Below, piece after piece: positions 6,621-9,360 of a stretch of 9,360 nucleotides of DNA; the first letter of the stretch is position 1; every line of letters begins with the position of its first letter. The notes beneath the pieces are model-generated. The model made no database searches and was not told the DNA's origin. It saw only the letters and a program-made list of their open reading frames with translations. The DNA comes from Akkermansia sp. (lineage in GTDB: Bacteria; Verrucomicrobiota; Verrucomicrobiia; Verrucomicrobiales; Akkermansiaceae), in contig JAFNWZ010000095.1 in the NCBI GenBank assembly GCA_017379255.1, forward strand, positions 1 to 9,360, in the 5' to 3' direction. The position numbers and the translations under genes were made by a program.

Positions 6621-6666
6621 TTTTTCATAATGGGCGAGATTGAATCATCTCACCCATTATGAAAAA
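6621..6666 (-). other. Long 20-bp hairpin between the Rhs gene and the small membrane gene
   Basis: TTTTTCATAATGGGCGAGAT (6621-6640) faces ATCTCACCCATTATGAAAAA (6647-6666) across a six-base loop. On the minus-strand transcript the one irregular pair is G-U, so all 20 positions pair. It starts nine bases after the Rhs stop. The T-run lies before the stem and the A-run after it on both strands, so it is not a standard intrinsic terminator. It may stabilise the mRNA end or tune expression of the downstream gene. Confidence 0.7.
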
Positions 6667-6674
6667 AATACAGT

Positions 6675-9360
6675 TTATATCTTACCTGAACCGGTCTTAG
6701 TTATACCATCTTCCCAGTAATGATACATTGCATAAGGTTTGCCATCTTCATAAGAGATATCGTAAGGGTCCTTGAATAGATCGTAGAAATATATGTTCAT
6801 TTTTGCGCTCCATTCATAGTACGTCTGCTTTGACCTCGGCAACGTAGACCATTCAATATCGATTGTACTCTTTGTCGCGACCGTTGCCTTACCAATTGCG
6901 AACTGAAGCCAGTAAAAGTCGTAGACACTTGCTGTTCTGAAATTCTCAATTCTAAGAGTTCCGCAAGGAATTATATCTCTTATTTTGGATACATTGTCTT
7001 TGACTACACTAACAATCGAATGTTTTGTATTCGTCTTATATGCTGCTTTGTTAGGGATATCGAAATCGTTTACAATCTTATCATATAGTCTCGATGCTAT
7101 TCCTGGTATGAGATACTCAATATCATAATTTAATCCATCAAATTCACCGGCTGGATATTGATCTGAGCGTCCTTTTTCTTCCCCATCAATTCCATTAAAC
7201 CGATAAATAAGATAGAGTTTAATATCATAGGTATCTATTATAAAGTTACCTAATGTATCCGTATGACAACAAGGCGAATTTGATGAATATTTATAAAGAT
7301 TAAGCATATCAAATAAAGTGATTGCTTTATCTCGAGAAATCCATCTTCCCTGCATGGTGTTATAATATCTCCAATTATAATACACTAGCCCTAATACTTC
7401 ATCCCACATCTCACTACTCCATTGGATAGGCTGGGTGACGGAGCCGGAGGAGGTTATGAATCCAAAGGGCGTATAGGTGTATGTGGTAGAAATATAGCCG
7501 GTAGAACCGAACACCTCGCAGATGTTCTTGGTGCGATCCCAGCCATAAGTATACCAGGTCCCGCTGATTTGGATAACTAATGGGCGCGAGGCTACGGGTT
7601 GAGTGGGATCCCACGTAATGAACCAGAGAGCCGGGTGGTGGCTGCGGGTGAGGTCGATGCAGGCGATTTGTAAGTAGCCTCGGTAAATGTAGCGCTGGTG
7701 GAGCGTTACGCTGCCGTTGCTTGTTACCTTCTTGTAGGTGCGGCGGCCCTGGCTATCGTACTGACACTCAACAACCGTGTTGCTTTCACTGTTGGTGAAG
7801 CTGACAGGACGGTTTTCTGCGTTGTAGACAGCTGTCCAGATACCCGTGGTGGTTTTGATGAGCGTCTGGTTGCCATCGGCATCGAACTGCGGATGGAAAG
7901 CTGGTGCACCATTCTCGCTGATAGCGGTGTATTGGTTGAGTGCGTTGGCATCATACACGGGGACTTCGTTACCCTCTGCGGCTTGCTGCCTATTTCCGAT
8001 ATTGTCATAAGCATACTCATACTCTGTACCATTGACCTGAGCATCAATCAACTCGGAGCGAGTATTGTGAGCGAAGGTATCATTCACTACGGTGCCCTGA
8101 CGCGATGTATTGCGAGCGGTGGGTCGCCCGAGGATGTCGTATGTATACGCACGCTGTGCCACGAGGGTAGAGCCGCGATGATAAGCCATGCCGGTGAGCA
8201 GGTCGCGAGTAGCCTCGTAAGTCTGGGTAAGCGTCATGCCGTTCGGCTTGGTGAGCTTGTGCAGCAGATTGGAGCCGGGCAAATACGCATAGCCGAACTG
8301 TTTTACCTCTCCGCCGTGCTGGAAGCTTGCCGAGCTAATACGCCCATCATCACCATAGCCGATGCTGACAGTCTGCTGAACCATATCTTTTTTGGCGTAA
8401 GTATAGCCTGTAGAGCGACCGAAGCTGTCACGCTGCTCGGTGATGAGATGAGTATCTCCATCCACAACCAGACTATCTGTCTCGAGCTCGCCGTAGCTGT
8501 TGTAGCCAAAGTTGCGCGTGCCACTATCATCCACGACCTGCGTCATCTTCCCGAGGTGGTTGTAAGAGAAGCTACGGGCGGTGGTGACAGCAGTGCCGTC
8601 TACTACAGTGTAGGTGGTACCCAAGTGTAGACCGCGAGCCTGCTCATAGGAATGAGTTTTCACATTGCCACGAGCATCCGTTTCTGTGGCGAGTCGATTA
8701 TACGAATCGTAAGTTTTCACCACGGAGGAATTGTCCGCATAGGTCTTGGATATTTCAAGACCAGTTTTCACATCAAATACCCAGGTGGTTTCATCGTAGT
8801 CGCTACGCTCGCTCGGGTCTGTGGTGATTACCTCTCCGTCAGCTCGGAAAGTACGCAGAGATATCATGTTGCCCATGTCATCGTAGCTGAAGCAGGCGGG
8901 CTGAATAGCTGTACCCCACTCGGCAATTTTGCGACCGCGACCATCGTACATGTAGCATGAGGTGTTACCCATCGCGTCCGTCACCACGGAGGGCTGGTCG
9001 AGAGCGGCATCGTATACTGTGGTCGTTGTAGCGTTTGCTGCATCAGTCTCGCTTACTGTACGTCCGGCAACATCTGAGCTTGTTGAAGTCACATTGCCCC
9101 GGCCATCTCGCTGTTTTACTTCCAGACCAGACGCGGTGTATCGACGGTACATGTGCAAGGTGATTGTTTTATTCTCCACCTCTACTGTGATGCTCTGAAC
9201 CGCCAATCCTGTGGTAATCCCTGCATGGTCTTTTTGCGAAAGAGTCAGGCCATCCACCGTTACAACTTCAGCGACGATACTGGAAGTGGGGATTGAAGTG
9301 AAACGCGTAACTTTTGCAGGAGCCGTGTATTCATCCCAACGCAAAGAAGTATTACTACGA
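6675..9360 (-). CDS. Rhs/YD-repeat protein with variable C-terminal tail (5' end outside window)
   Basis: The frame stays open to the right edge, so about 894 C-terminal residues are visible and the start is missing. Counting from L1 of LRWDEY (9344): YD-repeat core at about 60-640 (YDDMGNMISL, YDSYNRLATETD, YDNIGNR, FDADGNQT, YNAENRPVSF, YDSQGRR), then YIYRGYLQIA, HPALWFITWDPTQP and the closing shell block PIQWSSE...LGLVYYNWRYYN...GRWISRD...NLYKYSSNSP...DTLGN (about 640-697). Proteins of this family form a cage around a C-terminal effector, are exported or cell-wall displayed, and often self-cleave at a DPxGL-like site; here that position reads DTLGN. The tail (about 697-889) is unrecognised, Tyr/Asp/Ile-rich, and ends SAKMNIYFYDLFKDPYD...MYHYWEDGITKTGSGKI. 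It is clearly AT-richer than the core. Candidate immunity gene follows at 6121-6555. The core has a decayed partner at 3231-4589. Confidence 0.9.
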   Translation of the reverse strand, partial: RSNTSLRWDEYTAPAKVTRFTSIPTSSIVAEVVTVDGLTLSQKDHAGITTGLAVQSITVEVENKTITLHMYRRYTASGLEVKQRDGRGNVTSTSSDVAGRTVSETDAANATTTTVYDAALDQPSVVTDAMGNTSCYMYDGRGRKIAEWGTAIQPACFSYDDMGNMISLRTFRADGEVITTDPSERSDYDETTWVFDVKTGLEISKTYADNSSVVKTYDSYNRLATETDARGNVKTHSYEQARGLHLGTTYTVVDGTAVTTARSFSYNHLGKMTQVVDDSGTRNFGYNSYGELETDSLVVDGDTHLITEQRDSFGRSTGYTYAKKDMVQQTVSIGYGDDGRISSASFQHGGEVKQFGYAYLPGSNLLHKLTKPNGMTLTQTYEATRDLLTGMAYHRGSTLVAQRAYTYDILGRPTARNTSRQGTVVNDTFAHNTRSELIDAQVNGTEYEYAYDNIGNRQQAAEGNEVPVYDANALNQYTAISENGAPAFHPQFDADGNQTLIKTTTGIWTAVYNAENRPVSFTNSESNTVVECQYDSQGRRTYKKVTSNGSVTLHQRYIYRGYLQIACIDLTRSHHPALWFITWDPTQPVASRPLVIQISGTWYTYGWDRTKNICEVFGSTGYISTTYTYTPFGFITSSGSVTQPIQWSSEMWDEVLGLVYYNWRYYNTMQGRWISRDKAITLFDMLNLYKYSSNSPCCHTDTLGNFIIDTYDIKLYLIYRFNGIDGEEKGRSDQYPAGEFDGLNYDIEYLIPGIASRLYDKIVNDFDIPNKAAYKTNTKHSIVSVVKDNVSKIRDIIPCGTLRIENFRTASVYDFYWLQFAIGKATVATKSTIDIEWSTLPRSKQTYYEWSAKMNIYFYDLFKDPYDISYEDGKPYAMYHYWEDGITKTGSGKI

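Noticed and set aside
6621..6666. Intrinsic terminator call for the 20-bp hairpin
   Set aside because: On neither strand does a T-run follow the stem; the runs of T and A are part of the stem itself.

Overview
The window looks like a gut Verrucomicrobiota chromosome, most likely Akkermansia or a close relative. That placement rests on recalled resemblance of the Rhs/YD-repeat core (blocks such as TLHQRYIYRGYLQIA, HPALWFITWDPTQP and WYTYGWD.TKN) to the large Rhs family of that genus, not on any search. A housekeeping gene, purH, sits at the left edge. Everything to its right is accessory DNA.

Layout, left to right. (1) purH lies on the minus strand at 150-1706, with a candidate promoter just upstream and a GC-rich hairpin after its stop. 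(2) A gene-poor stretch of about 740 bases (1707-2449) carries a sigma70-like promoter. Its predicted start coincides with the first base of an 11-bp closing stem of a roughly 93-nt structured element, which is either a small RNA or a MITE-like insertion. (3) A small membrane protein with a zinc ribbon is on the plus strand (2450-2857). It converges on a bidirectional terminator with (4) a decayed Rhs module on the minus strand (2952-4589). That module has a core fragment without a start, an in-frame stop where the core ends, and a different tail that stays in the same frame apart from one more stop. (5) A self-contained plus-strand cassette follows: promoter, leader hairpin, membrane-anchored coiled-coil gene (4782-5291) and a perfect 13-bp terminator. 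(6) The gap 5385-6120 is filled by two diverged tandem copies of a repeat plus the 3' end of an unrecognised gene (GGNNFF...KRR.E-stop). (7) A minus-strand pair completes the window: an Rhs protein running off the right edge (6675-9360) and, 119 bases behind it, a one-TM protein (6121-6555) that is a candidate cognate immunity protein.

The window reads as an Rhs polymorphic-toxin locus next to purH. The active copy has a GC-moderate core and an AT-rich, apparently exchanged C-terminal tail followed by a small membrane protein. The partial copy about 4.3 kb away shares 1.36 kb of core with it and ends in another tail, as expected of a displaced or silent tail module that has since decayed. The small genes and gene remnants between the two copies are more AT-rich than purH and the Rhs cores, which suggests repeated acquisition. 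The function of the Rhs tail and of all small genes is unknown; toxin and immunity roles are inferred from architecture only.
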